Positions 17,038 through 26,045 of a stretch of DNA of 64,000 bases are shown one piece after another. Position 1 is the stretch's first letter, and each line of letters begins with the position of its first letter. Source of the stretch: Chitinophaga pinensis (GTDB lineage Bacteria; Bacteroidota; Bacteroidia; B-17B0; Aurantibacillaceae); NCBI GenBank assembly GCA_945860225.1, contig CAMAPT010000013.1, positions 35,056-99,055 of the forward strand, written 5' to 3'. Under the pieces are notes generated by a model that worked only from the letters and a program-made list of their open reading frames with translations, had not been told where the DNA came from and made no database searches. A program made the position numbers and the translations under genes.

Positions 17038-17442
17038 TTAATCCATTTTATTATTCTTTATTTTTAACAAGCTCGTATTAAGCATCACAATGCAATTAAC
17101 GCCTAATTGAGCCGTATCTGAAATTTTCTTTTCAGGATATTGATATTTTAATTCTTTAGCTATTGTTTTGTACAATTCGACAAATAATATAATATCTTTT
17201 AAGGCTTTTTTGGATAGTTTGTTTTTCAATCCCGGATTAATATCAAAGACTTTTTTAATATGAGAAATTAAATTAGACGTTTTTATTTTTTGTTCAATAA
17301 CTTCTTGATTAAACTCGTCTTTTATAATTTGTTTCAGTGCTTTATTAATAAGAATATAAGATAGGTTAATTGATTCAATATAAAAAAGCTGATCAAATGC
17401 TTGTTTGTTTTTATCAATTAATTGCTTTATAGTAACAGCCAT
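17038..17442 (-). CDS. small all-alpha protein of unknown function
   Basis: A 134-residue protein, rich in Lys, Ile and Leu, predicted to be mainly helical, with no signal peptide, membrane segment or recognisable motif. It reads MAVTIKQLIDKNKQAF at the start and contains NPGLKNKLSKKALKDIILFVE mid-way. Its codon and base use match the neighbours, which supports a real gene. It stands between a TonB receptor gene (same strand) and a divergent response regulator. The family was not recognised; a cytosolic helical protein is all that can be said. Confidence 0.6.
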   Translation of the reverse strand: MAVTIKQLIDKNKQAFDQLFYIESINLSYILINKALKQIIKDEFNQEVIEQKIKTSNLISHIKKVFDINPGLKNKLSKKALKDIILFVELYKTIAKELKYQYPEKKISDTAQLGVNCIVMLNTSLLKIKNNKMD

Positions 17443-17605
17443 AATTCATTTTTTGCTAATTTATGCAACTACCTGTAAACTAATTATTAATTTAATGATG
17501 CATTTCGTTTATACTATTGTTTATTTTATAATTACGTCAAACTATCTTATTCTAATTTCAAAATCGTGCGAAAATAAAAATAACCTTATTTCTTAATATT
17601 TATTT

Positions 17606-17637
17606 AACCTTAAACTCAAGCTTTAAGGTTATCTTTG
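17606..17637 (+). promoter_or_regulatory. candidate promoter with internal inverted repeat
   Basis: TATCTTTG at 17630-17637 matches the Bacteroidota TAnnTTTG box exactly and lies 16 bases before the regulator start codon. Directly upstream is an inverted repeat, AACCTTAAA at 17606-17614 and TTTAAGGTT at 17622-17630, with a 7-base spacer. It covers the space where the -33 element would be. This suggests repression or autoregulation by a dimeric regulator; no clear TTG is visible upstream. Confidence 0.5.
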
Positions 17638-17653
17638 TGATTGAAAGACAGAT

Positions 17654-18343
17654 ATGAGTACAGAAAATAGTTTATACAAAATATTACTTGTTGATGATGA
17701 ACAAGATATATTAGATTTTTTAAGTTACAATTTAAAAAAAGAAGGATTCCAAGTATATGCCGCACTCAACGGAAAAGATGCCATCAGTATTGCAAAAAAA
17801 GAAAATCCGCATTTGATTGTATTAGATGTCATGATGCCTGAAATGGATGGTATTGATACTTGCCGAGAGATTCGAGAAATTGCAAACTTAAAAGACGTTA
17901 TGATTGCTTTTTTGAGTGCACGTAACGAAGACTATTCTCAAATAGCAGGTTTTGAAGTTGGAGCAGATGATTATATTACAAAACCGATTAAGCCGAGAGT
18001 ATTTATTAGCCGTATTAAAGCCCTATTAAGAAGATACGCACCAGAGCAACAAAAACTTTCTCAAATTGATTTAGGAAATATTAAAATCGATAATGAGAAA
18101 TACTGTGTTTATAAGGATGACCAGGAAATTGCTTTTCCTAAAAAAGAATTTAAGTTATTGTCATTATTAGCTAGTAAACCCGGCAAAGTTTTTACTCGTG
18201 AGTTTATTTTAGAACAAGTTTGGGGCGATGAGGTGATTGTAGGCGATCGTACAATTGATGTTCATATTCGTAAATTAAGAGAAAAACTCGGAGAAGATTA
18301 TATCAAAACTATTAAAGGAATAGGATATAAATTTGAATTTTAA
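17654..18343 (+). CDS. OmpR/PhoB-type response regulator
   Basis: A 229-residue protein with an intact receiver domain (VDDE acidic pair, phospho-acceptor Asp in IVLDVMMPEMDG, Lys in ITKPIKP) and a winged-helix DNA-binding domain (GDRTIDVHIRKLREKLG and IKGIGYKFEF). It should activate or repress genes after phosphorylation by a histidine kinase, but none is encoded next to it. It is paralogous to the degenerate regulator at 11010-11705, and the two flank the T9SS protein and TonB receptor genes. PhoB-like regulators often stand near outer-membrane uptake genes, but phosphate control is only a guess here. Confidence 0.93.
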   Translation: MSTENSLYKILLVDDEQDILDFLSYNLKKEGFQVYAALNGKDAISIAKKENPHLIVLDVMMPEMDGIDTCREIREIANLKDVMIAFLSARNEDYSQIAGFEVGADDYITKPIKPRVFISRIKALLRRYAPEQQKLSQIDLGNIKIDNEKYCVYKDDQEIAFPKKEFKLLSLLASKPGKVFTREFILEQVWGDEVIVGDRTIDVHIRKLREKLGEDYIKTIKGIGYKFEF

Positions 18344-18518
18344 AAAACGGTAATATACTGAAAAATCGTTGGTGATAATTTCAAATTTTTTATACAAAAT
18401 GGTGCATCAATCTGAAGAGGAATTAAGCACTGTTGGAGAACAAGCTAATAGTAATAAGAATGGCGTCGATAAAGCAATAAAAGCTAGTTTATAACTACCT
18501 TTTATTATTCTTGCTGTT

Positions 18519-18791
18519 TTATACATTATGACTAAAAAAGTCACCTTTCATTCGAGAAAAAATATACCATTTTATAAAATCAATGCGATGTTTTAAAGTC
18601 AATCCTCTATCTATATCAAGATGATTTTTCAAATGACTAAAAAAACCTTCTATTCCATTTGTAGTTGAAGGTATTTTAGGGCTTGATAAATAATTAAACA
18701 TATTAAGTAAAGCTCTTTTCATCGTATAATAAGATCGTCTTACTAGTTTATGAGTATACCAATAACGTCCGGTAGCCCAACAGCGGTTTTT
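18519..18791 (-). pseudogene. 3' remnant of a transposase gene
   Basis: About 90 codons, open from 18791 to the stop at 18519, encode a C-terminal fragment with WYTHKLVRRSYYTMKRALLN and STTNGIEGFFSHLKNHL, followed by HRIDFIKW. This resembles the end of DDE/MULE-type transposases (…NTTN.LEG.FSHLK…RGL). An in-frame stop lies at 18792-18794, and no catalytic core or terminal inverted repeats were found. The rest of the gap 18344-18970 is non-coding, except that a 31-codon open frame at 18399-18494 followed by a membrane-helix-like stretch may be a broken gene start. Confidence 0.6.
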
Positions 18792-18925
18792 TTACTTTTT
18801 CACTTACAAAAAAAATTTAGTAAAACAACTTTCACTAAACTTTCTTCAATCCTTTTATATATAAGGATTACAAAGGTTTTTACCAACCATTTTTCAGTAT
18901 TATGCCAAATTTGTGACAAAATTAA

Positions 18926-18950
18926 AAAGCTGCCCTGATGAGACAGCTTT
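18926..18950 (-). terminator. intrinsic terminator after the dioxygenase gene
   Basis: A 7-bp stem (AAAGCTG at 18926-18932 and CAGCTTT at 18944-18950) with an 11-base loop and a short T-run on the minus strand lies 21 bases after the stop of the 3-hydroxyanthranilate dioxygenase gene. Confidence 0.65.
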
Positions 18951-18970
18951 AATATATTAGTGTTTTTTGG

Positions 18971-19495
18971 TTAAGAAATAATTGGTGGCGGTTCCATAAC
19001 AGTACCGCACGATTTACAGGTTTTTAATTCTATAGAATTATAAAATTTTTCAAAAATACCCTGAAATTGAGAGGCAATATCGTTCAACACAAATTTTTCT
19101 TCGAATAATTTATGGTTACATTTTTCACAAAACCACATTAATCCATCCATTTCACCTGATCTGCGACGACGCTCCATCACCAATCCAATCGTATTTTTAA
19201 ATCGAATGGGATTATGAGGTACTTTAGGCGGCAATAAAAAAATCTCTCCTTCTTTGATAGGGACTTGAACAGCTTTTCCGTCTTCCTGAATAGTTACAAT
19301 AATATCACCTTCCAATTGATAAAAAAACTCTTCGCTTTCATTATAATGAAAATCTTTTCTTGAATTTGGGCCACCCACTACCATCACAATAAACTCAGCA
19401 TCCTTGTAAATTACCTTGTTATTTACGGGAGGTTTTAACAGATGACGGTTATCATCAATCCATTTTTTGAAATTAAAGGGCCTTGTTATACTCAT
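18971..19495 (-). CDS. haaO: 3-hydroxyanthranilate 3,4-dioxygenase
   Basis: A 174-residue cupin enzyme that opens the ring of 3-hydroxyanthranilate in the kynurenine pathway of tryptophan breakdown or NAD synthesis. The iron ligands H50, E56 and H94 are present at the positions expected for the bacterial enzyme. So are the arginine-rich ERRRRSGEMDG substrate-binding stretch and the C-terminal rubredoxin-like metal site of two CxxC pairs (C123/C126 and C160/C163). Length fits the bacterial form. It lies 33 bases after the crotonase gene and probably shares its transcript. Other kynurenine genes are not in the window. Confidence 0.95.
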   Translation of the reverse strand: MSITRPFNFKKWIDDNRHLLKPPVNNKVIYKDAEFIVMVVGGPNSRKDFHYNESEEFFYQLEGDIIVTIQEDGKAVQVPIKEGEIFLLPPKVPHNPIRFKNTIGLVMERRRRSGEMDGLMWFCEKCNHKLFEEKFVLNDIASQFQGIFEKFYNSIELKTCKSCGTVMEPPPIIS

Positions 19496-19528
19496 AATAT
19501 AGGAATCAGTTAATTAGACAAACAGTAT

Positions 19529-20335
19529 TTAGTTACCCGGGAAATTGGCTTTACGTTTTTCTAAAAATGCGGCCACTCCTTCTTTAAAGTCTTTACTTGC
19601 AAAACTTTTTCCAAATTCCTCTATCTCAACTTCGTAACCATTTTGCTTAGTATTATATCCGGAGTTTATTACTTTGATAGCTGCTCTTATAGCAACAGGT
19701 GATTTTGTGCTAATTTTTGTCGTAATTTCAAGACATTTATTCAATAATTCTTCTTGAGTAGTAATATAATTTACTAATCCCCATTTATAGGCGTCATCTG
19801 CCGTTATCATATCTGCAGTAACAATCATTTCAAACGCTTTACCTTTTCCTACCAATTGCGCTAGTCTTTGTGTACCACCATAACCCGGAATAACACCTAA
19901 ACTTACCTCTGGTAATCCCATTTTGGCATTATTACTAGCTACTCTAATGTGACAAGCCATCGCTAATTCTAAACCTCCTCCTAATGCAAAACCATTAACG
20001 GCAGCAATAACCGGCTTTGAATAATTTTCAATAAAATTAAAAATCTTAAAATGACCTATTGAACTTAGTTGCTTTCCTTCTTCAACCGAAAAATTAGCAA
20101 ATTCAGAGATATCAGCACCAGCAACAAATGCTTTATTACCTGAACCAGTAATAATTAAAGCATGTATCGCTTTATTATTTTCTGCGTCAACCAAAATCTC
20201 ATGTAATTCTTCAATTGTTTGACGATTAAGGGCGTTTAATTTATCAGGACGATTAATAGTGACTATTAAAACGTCATTTTGAAGTTCTGTTTTGATATTT
20301 TCTACGGTCATTTCGATAGTCATTTCAGCGGTCAT
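19529..20335 (-). CDS. enoyl-CoA hydratase/isomerase (crotonase) family protein
   Basis: A cytosolic protein of 268 residues with the crotonase oxyanion-hole and CoA motifs AFVAGADISEF and AAVNGFALGGGLELAMACH. Both catalytic Glu positions are present (GLELA and LPEVSLG), so it should be a hydratase acting in beta-oxidation or butyrate-type metabolism. Three ATG codons spaced 12 bases apart (20335, 20323, 20311) form a small tandem repeat MTAEMTIEMTVE; the last gives the usual family N-terminus. Exact substrate chain length cannot be read from the sequence. Confidence 0.92.
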   Translation of the reverse strand: MTAEMTIEMTVENIKTELQNDVLIVTINRPDKLNALNRQTIEELHEILVDAENNKAIHALIITGSGNKAFVAGADISEFANFSVEEGKQLSSIGHFKIFNFIENYSKPVIAAVNGFALGGGLELAMACHIRVASNNAKMGLPEVSLGVIPGYGGTQRLAQLVGKGKAFEMIVTADMITADDAYKWGLVNYITTQEELLNKCLEITTKISTKSPVAIRAAIKVINSGYNTKQNGYEVEIEEFGKSFASKDFKEGVAAFLEKRKANFPGN

Positions 20336-20420
20336 TTCTAGTTATTTACAATGAAACAAATATAATGTGATAAGTATTATTTCAACAAAAAGTTATTAAC
20401 CCAATGGGTTATGATTCAAA

Positions 20421-21809
20421 TCAACTAAATATTTCAATCACATAACCTGGGACAATTCCCAAAGCTAAAGTAAAGAGTGTAGTTAAAGCTAATAAAAACA
20501 CATGAGATGTTTCCATCGTTACCTCTTGTTCTGATTCTTCTTGTTTAAAGTACATGGCTATAATAACCTTAAAATAATAGTATACTCCAATCGCTGAAGT
20601 TAAAATCGCTATGACAATCAACCATTTAAAAGAGGTGCCTATCAAAACTGAAAAAACAAAATATTTAGCAAAAAAGCCTGCAGTCACAGGAATTCCCGCT
20701 AAAGACAACATTGCAATCACCATACAAGCTGCCATCAACGGATGACGCTTTGCTAATCCATTAAACGCATCTATATTCAAACTATGTTTGGATTTAGACA
20801 CATTATACAAAACAGTGAAAGCTGAAATTGAACCTACAGAGTATGCCAAGGAATAGTATAAAATAGCGCTCACGCTCGTCATTCCTCTTTGATTAGCTAA
20901 AATTGCCATTAACATAAAGCCTGCATGACTAATGCTTGAATATGCTAACATCCGTTTTACACTTTGTTGTGTAGCTGCTGTAATATTTGAAACTACTAAC
21001 GATAAAGCAATCACTACAGCTAATATCATACTCCAAGTTTCGTTAACACCACCAAATACCACTAAAAATAATCGCATAAAGGCAGCAAATGCGGCAGTTT
21101 TGACTATCGTACTCATTAAAGCTGTAATTACAGTTGGGGCTCCTTCATAAACATCTGGTGCCCAAAAATGGAAAGGAGCTGCGCCTACTTTAAATAACAT
21201 GGCAATTAAAATCATTAACACACCTGCATAAAAGAATGCGGGTAAATCTCCTTGAGCATGAGAAATAAATGAACGAATCGCCATTAAATCAAAACTTCCA
21301 GTTGCTCCATAAATTAAGGCAATACCAAATAATAAGAAACCGGAAGCAAATGATCCCATAATTAAATATTTGAATCCTGCCTCATTGGATGCTAAGTCTC
21401 TTTTACGACTAGCGGCCAATACATACATTGGGATAGAAAGAATCTCAATTCCTAAGAATAATGTAGTCATGTTACTGAAACCAGTTAACATCACTGCTCC
21501 AACTAATGCAAACAAAACCAATGCAAAGTGGTCAGTTACGTGATCTTGTTCAAAATAATCATTGGCTAAAATAAACCAAAAGAAAGCCGTTACTAAAATG
21601 ACGCCGCTAAATGCTAATGCTACGTTATCAAAACGCATCATATTACTAAACATTTCGATGTTGTAGTTATTATTCCATTCCATGAAATTAGTAACATACG
21701 CTGCTAAAATTCCAATTAGTACTAATGGATACAATAGTTTTTTGAATTTAAAAATTTCGGCCAACATGGCTAAAACCCCTAATCCGCTAATTATAAAAAG
21801 ACCTTTCAT
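20421..21809 (-). CDS. nuoN: NADH-quinone oxidoreductase subunit N
   Basis: A 462-residue antiporter-like membrane subunit of complex I with about 14 helices, including the conserved lysine helices (LFKVGAAPFHFWAPDVYEGAP and MLAYSSISHAGFMLM) that form a proton channel. It is the last gene of the 14-gene nuo operon; no gene follows for 85 bases. The length is in the usual range for NuoN. Its start codon is preceded by a short AAATCTT repeat leader. Confidence 0.97.
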   Translation of the reverse strand: MKGLFIISGLGVLAMLAEIFKFKKLLYPLVLIGILAAYVTNFMEWNNNYNIEMFSNMMRFDNVALAFSGVILVTAFFWFILANDYFEQDHVTDHFALVLFALVGAVMLTGFSNMTTLFLGIEILSIPMYVLAASRKRDLASNEAGFKYLIMGSFASGFLLFGIALIYGATGSFDLMAIRSFISHAQGDLPAFFYAGVLMILIAMLFKVGAAPFHFWAPDVYEGAPTVITALMSTIVKTAAFAAFMRLFLVVFGGVNETWSMILAVVIALSLVVSNITAATQQSVKRMLAYSSISHAGFMLMAILANQRGMTSVSAILYYSLAYSVGSISAFTVLYNVSKSKHSLNIDAFNGLAKRHPLMAACMVIAMLSLAGIPVTAGFFAKYFVFSVLIGTSFKWLIVIAILTSAIGVYYYFKVIIAMYFKQEESEQEVTMETSHVFLLALTTLFTLALGIVPGYVIEIFS

Positions 21810-21842
21810 ATTATTATTTAAGATTTTATTATTTAAGATTTA
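21810..21842 (-). repeat. AAATCTTA-type leader repeat before nuoN
   Basis: On the coding strand two copies of AAATCTTAAATAAT end directly at the nuoN start codon. The same heptamer family precedes nuoB, nuoD, nuoH, nuoJ and nuoK. Confidence 0.6.
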
Positions 21843-21891
21843 CGATTGAAAAATTGTCAATTATAAATCAATTAAATTGTCAATTATGTTT

Positions 21892-23355
21892 TTATTTAAT
21901 ATAAGTTAAAATTGCTTTTGTTCCTTCTTCTGCTAGGTCGTTTAATGGTTTAGGATATACACCAAATGCAACTATAACAAAGCAAATGATATATAATACC
22001 CATTTATCTGAACCTTCTAATGAACCAAACGTAATGGCCGAATCTTTTTTCTCGCCTAACATTATTGCTTGATAGCTGCGTAACATATATACTGCACCTA
22101 AAATAACAGTTAAACCAGCAAAGGCAGCAACCCACTCCCCGTATTGATAAACACCATTAATTAACAAAAATTCGCCCACAAAACCATTGGTTAATGGCAA
22201 TGCTACAGAACCTAACATCACAATTAAAAATAAAACGGCGAAATTTCCATTCATATTTCTTATGCCACCTAATTTTTCCAACTCACGAGTTCCTGTGTGA
22301 CGCATTAATATATCAGCAATTAAAAATAACCCAACAACATTAACACCATGAGCTAACATTTGCATCACTGCTCCCTGAATACCTTGTTGATTAGCAGATA
22401 AAATACCTGCTGCAATTAATCCAACGTGCGCAATTGATGAATAGGCAATTAAACGTTTGTAATCTTTTTGAACAATAGCGATACATGATGCGTAGAAAAT
22501 ACCAAAAACTGATAAACCAATTGCTAACCAAGCCCACTCAGCTAATGCTAAAGGAGTAACTGGCATTAACCATTTAATTAATCCAAATGTTCCCATTTTT
22601 AACATGATGCCTGATAACAACATGGTGCCTTGCGTAGGGGCGTTTACGTATGTGTCTGGCTGCCATGTATGAAGAGGAAAAATTGGCATTTTGATACCAA
22701 AAGCTAAAAATATAAACCAAAACACAAAAGTTTGTTGATGTAAGTTTAATGATTTACCCGCTTGGTATAAATCTGTTACAGCCCAAGATTTAATGCCTGT
22801 TTCAATTCCGGTATGACTATATAAATAGATTAATCCTACCAACATAAATAATGAACCGAATAACGTGTAAACGAAAAATTTGAAAGTGATCCGTCCACGA
22901 TTTTCTCCACCCCATAATAAACAGATAAAATAAATTGGAATTAATGCTAATTCCCAAAATACATAAAACAAGAAACCATCGTTAGCTGTAAATACACCTA
23001 CTAATGCCATTTGCATTAATAAGATTAGTCCATAGAAAGAATTTGGTTTTTCGTAAGTAGAATTGAATGATGATAAGATAATTAATGGCACTAAGAATGT
23101 TGTTAGTAATACCATTAACATAGATAAAGCATCAATACTTATCGCAAAGTGAATTCCTAAAGATTCTATCCAAGTGCAGTTTAAAACTAAATCAGCGCTT
23201 GTAGGGTTGTGTTTGTATTGAAACAAAACTACTAACGATAAAATAAATTCTATAACTGACAAGCCTAAAGCAACGGTTCTACTTGTGTTTCCTTTTGTAA
23301 AAAAAACCAATAAACTTGCTAAAAGAGGTACAATGATTAATAATCCAACTAACAT
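21892..23355 (-). CDS. nuoM: NADH-quinone oxidoreductase subunit M
   Basis: A 487-residue antiporter-like proton-pumping membrane subunit of complex I. Typical motifs are present: FYVFWELALIPIYFICLLWGG with the key Glu, FGIKMPIFPLHTWQPDTYVNAP with Lys, and YKRLIAYSSIAHVGLI. About 14 helices are predicted and length is normal. A direct repeat of TTTACAATTT lies in the 43-base spacer to nuoL. Confidence 0.97.
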   Translation of the reverse strand: MLVGLLIIVPLLASLLVFFTKGNTSRTVALGLSVIEFILSLVVLFQYKHNPTSADLVLNCTWIESLGIHFAISIDALSMLMVLLTTFLVPLIILSSFNSTYEKPNSFYGLILLMQMALVGVFTANDGFLFYVFWELALIPIYFICLLWGGENRGRITFKFFVYTLFGSLFMLVGLIYLYSHTGIETGIKSWAVTDLYQAGKSLNLHQQTFVFWFIFLAFGIKMPIFPLHTWQPDTYVNAPTQGTMLLSGIMLKMGTFGLIKWLMPVTPLALAEWAWLAIGLSVFGIFYASCIAIVQKDYKRLIAYSSIAHVGLIAAGILSANQQGIQGAVMQMLAHGVNVVGLFLIADILMRHTGTRELEKLGGIRNMNGNFAVLFLIVMLGSVALPLTNGFVGEFLLINGVYQYGEWVAAFAGLTVILGAVYMLRSYQAIMLGEKKDSAITFGSLEGSDKWVLYIICFVIVAFGVYPKPLNDLAEEGTKAILTYIK

Positions 23356-23398
23356 ATCTTTATTTACAATTTAATTATTTACAATTTTAAAAATTAGC

Positions 23399-25285
23399 CT
23401 ATTTTATAAATGTGAAAAATAAAATGGCGATAATTCCTAATACCATTCCGAAAATATAAAAACCGATGTGTCCTGTTTGCACTTTACGAACCAAAGAACT
23501 CACACCTGTAACTGCACTACCAACACCATTTACAATTCCATCCACTACTTGCAAATCCAAAAACTTATAGAATACTTCCGAAAGTAAATCTAACGGTTTA
23601 CGAATAATAGCATCATAAATTTCATCTACATAGTATTTGTTATAGATTAATTTTTTTATACCTGATAATTTTTCATCCTTTGCTTCAGGCAAAATATTGT
23701 TTTTAATATAAACCATGTAAGCAAAAAAGATTGTTGCTAAAGCAGCTAATGTTGCCAAGCCCATTAATATCCATTCTTTTGTATGATTTAAAATACTTGG
23801 ATTTTTATGCGCAATGATTGGATCTAAGTGATGGTGGAACCAATTGGTTGTTCCCCAAAATTCTGGCAAACCTAGTACACCACCAAATACAGATAATACT
23901 GCTAAAACAATTAAAGGAATTGTCATAGTCTTTGGAGACTCGTGTAAATGATGCTCTTGTTCGTGAGTTCCTCTGAAGCTTCCAAAGAAAGTTAAGAAGA
24001 ATAAACGGAACATATAAAACGCTGTTAGGATGGATGTTACCATTCCAAAGAACCATAACATTGGACTATGCTCATAAGTATGAGCTAATATTTCATCTTT
24101 TGAGAAGAAACCAGATAGTAAAGGGAAACCACTAATTGCTAAAGTCCCAATTGCCATTACTTTTCCTGTTATAGGTAAATGTTTCCATAAACCACCCATT
24201 TTTCGCATGTCTTGTTCTCCACCCATTGCGTGAATAACAGAACCAGCACCTAAGAATAATAAAGCTTTAAAAAAAGCGTGAGTGGTTACGTGAAATACAG
24301 ATGAACTGTAAGCGCCAACTCCTAAACCTAAAAACATTAATCCTAATTGAGATACCGTTGAGTAGGCTAATACTTTTTTAATATCATTTTGAAATAACCC
24401 GATAGTGGCTGCAAATAATGCTGTTGTTACACCTACTACGGCAACTATATGAGATGCTTCAACAGACATCGAATAAAAAATGTTTGAACGAACAATCATA
24501 TAAATACCTGCTGTAACCATTGTAGCAGCATGGATTAAAGCCGATACAGGAGTTGGTCCAGCCATTGCATCCGGTAGCCAAGTATATAAAGGTAACTGTG
24601 CAGATTTACCCATAGCACCAATAAATAATAATAATGCAATTGCTGTTACAGTTGATGCGTTACCGGTTGATGCAATTGAAAATACTTGATCGTAAGAGAT
24701 ACTTCCAAATGTGATGAAAATCAAAATAATTCCCATTAAAAAGCCTAAATCTCCAACACGGTTCATAATGAATGCTTTTTTAGCAGCATTGTTATAAGCT
24801 GTGTTTTTGAACCAGAAACCAATTAATAAGTAAGAACATAAACCTACACCTTCCCAACCAACAAACATAATTAGGTAGTTATTACCCAATACTAATAACA
24901 GCATGAAGAATACGAATAGATTTAAATACGTGAAGAAACGTGCAAATCCTTCGTCATCGTGCATATAACCCATCGAGTAAATATGGATTAAAAAGCCTAT
25001 ACCTGTAATGATTAATAAAAACCAAGATGATAATGGATCTACTAAAAACTCAAACGGAATTTTTAATGTATCAGAATTAATCCAAGAGAATAAAGGCAAA
25101 ATGTGAGATTTAACCGCAGAATGCTCTAACTCTAAAAAGATTAATAACGACACAATGAAAGATGCTAATACAGCTAAACTAGCTATCCAGCCAGATAAGC
25201 TCTTGCTAATTTTTTTACCAAAGAAACCATTTATTATAAAACCTAATAAAGGGAATAATGGGATAAGGGCTACTAATTTAATCAT
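23399..25285 (-). CDS. nuoL: NADH-quinone oxidoreductase subunit L
   Basis: The largest antiporter-like subunit of complex I, 628 residues. It has the channel Glu in MFVGWEGVGLCSYLLIGFWF, the conserved SAQLPLYTWLPDAMAGPTPVSAL region and a C-terminal extension with the long lateral helix and a final membrane anchor (IFGMVLGIIAILFFTF). It starts 4 bases after the nuoK stop, implying coupled translation. The length and motifs give no sign of damage. Confidence 0.97.
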   Translation of the reverse strand: MIKLVALIPLFPLLGFIINGFFGKKISKSLSGWIASLAVLASFIVSLLIFLELEHSAVKSHILPLFSWINSDTLKIPFEFLVDPLSSWFLLIITGIGFLIHIYSMGYMHDDEGFARFFTYLNLFVFFMLLLVLGNNYLIMFVGWEGVGLCSYLLIGFWFKNTAYNNAAKKAFIMNRVGDLGFLMGIILIFITFGSISYDQVFSIASTGNASTVTAIALLLFIGAMGKSAQLPLYTWLPDAMAGPTPVSALIHAATMVTAGIYMIVRSNIFYSMSVEASHIVAVVGVTTALFAATIGLFQNDIKKVLAYSTVSQLGLMFLGLGVGAYSSSVFHVTTHAFFKALLFLGAGSVIHAMGGEQDMRKMGGLWKHLPITGKVMAIGTLAISGFPLLSGFFSKDEILAHTYEHSPMLWFFGMVTSILTAFYMFRLFFLTFFGSFRGTHEQEHHLHESPKTMTIPLIVLAVLSVFGGVLGLPEFWGTTNWFHHHLDPIIAHKNPSILNHTKEWILMGLATLAALATIFFAYMVYIKNNILPEAKDEKLSGIKKLIYNKYYVDEIYDAIIRKPLDLLSEVFYKFLDLQVVDGIVNGVGSAVTGVSSLVRKVQTGHIGFYIFGMVLGIIAILFFTFIK

Positions 25286-25289
25286 ATAC

Positions 25290-25601
25290 TTAGTTCTTTA
25301 ATCTGCTTAATAAATCAATATCAATTGTTTTGAAGTTACGATACACCATCGATAAAATAGCTAAACCAACTGCAACCTCAGCCGCAGCAACCGCCATAAT
25401 AAAAAACACAAATACTTGTCCCGATGCATCATTATGTAAGGTTGAAAAAGCAACCAACAATAAATTTACCGCATTAAGCATTAGCTCAATACACATAAAA
25501 ATAATAATGGCATTTCTGCGAGCCATTACACCAACTACGCCAATGATAAAAAGCACGGCGCTAAGCATGATATAAAAATTAATAGGAATTCCGTTTAACA
25601 T
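25290..25601 (-). CDS. nuoK: NADH-quinone oxidoreductase subunit K
   Basis: A 103-residue, three-helix membrane subunit of complex I. The conserved Glu of the central proton path lies in [20 protein letters not shown], and the motif [14 protein letters not shown] precedes it. Normal family length. An unrelated four-helix-bundle gene separates it from nuoJ, which it normally follows directly. Confidence 0.97.
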   Translation of the reverse strand: MLNGIPINFYIMLSAVLFIIGVVGVMARRNAIIIFMCIELMLNAVNLLLVAFSTLHNDASGQVFVFFIMAVAAAEVAVGLAILSMVYRNFKTIDIDLLSRLKN

Positions 25602-25640
25602 AGTGTTTAAGATTTATGAATGTAGATTTAAGATGTTTTG
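25602..25640 (-). repeat. AAATCTTA-type leader repeat before nuoK
   Basis: The coding strand shows CATCTTAAATCTACA and AAATCTTAAACACT directly before the nuoK ATG. This belongs to the same heptamer family as the other nuo leaders, here more degenerate. Confidence 0.5.
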
Positions 25641-25647
25641 ATTTAAT

Positions 25648-26019
25648 TTAAGAGTTAGTGTTTTTTATATTGTTTCGTGCAGTTTTTAATGATGATGCGA
25701 AAATAGCGGTTAGTTCATTACTTTCATTTAAAAGTTGTTTAAGAATTTTTGGATTTTTAGTTTCAATTGTTTCTTCTATAACTTCAAACCAGAATTGTGT
25801 TTCATCCGATTCTTCTAATACGATATTTAATTTAGAGATGAATTCTGCACTTGAACGACCTCGCAATGCAGCACGATAGTTAGCCGCAACAGAGGTAGAA
25901 GATTTAATTATTTGATACGAAATCACATCATTGGCTTTTGATTTCGGTAATTCGTTTATAAATCGAATTGTATCAACTGCAAATTGTTTCGTTCTTATTT
26001 TTAAATCTACTTTATCCAC
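25648..26019 (-). CDS. four-helix-bundle protein (23S-rRNA-IVS type) inside the nuo operon
   Basis: A 123-residue all-helical protein with the pattern of the S23/four-helix-bundle family, which is often encoded in intervening sequences of 23S rRNA. It has FAVDTIRFINELPKSKANDVI, QIIKSSTSVAANYRAALRGRS, FISKLNIVLEESDETQFW and a final helix with ELTAIFASSLKTARNN. It is not a complex I subunit. It lies in the operon orientation, 26 bases before the nuoJ stop side and 46 bases from nuoK. Why it lies inside the nuo operon is unknown; such genes are mobile-looking and scattered in Bacteroidota genomes. Confidence 0.88.
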   Translation of the reverse strand: MDKVDLKIRTKQFAVDTIRFINELPKSKANDVISYQIIKSSTSVAANYRAALRGRSSAEFISKLNIVLEESDETQFWFEVIEETIETKNPKILKQLLNESNELTAIFASSLKTARNNIKNTNS

Positions 26020-26045
26020 CTATGCTATTTCTTAAATCGAAAATC

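Noticed and set aside
18750..18938. 62-codon plus-strand frame in the transposase remnant region
   Set aside because: It is antisense to the transposase remnant in part and has no recognisable features.
23805..24056. Second frame inside nuoL suggesting a frameshift
   Set aside because: The nuoL frame is continuous and of normal length; the other frame is chance.
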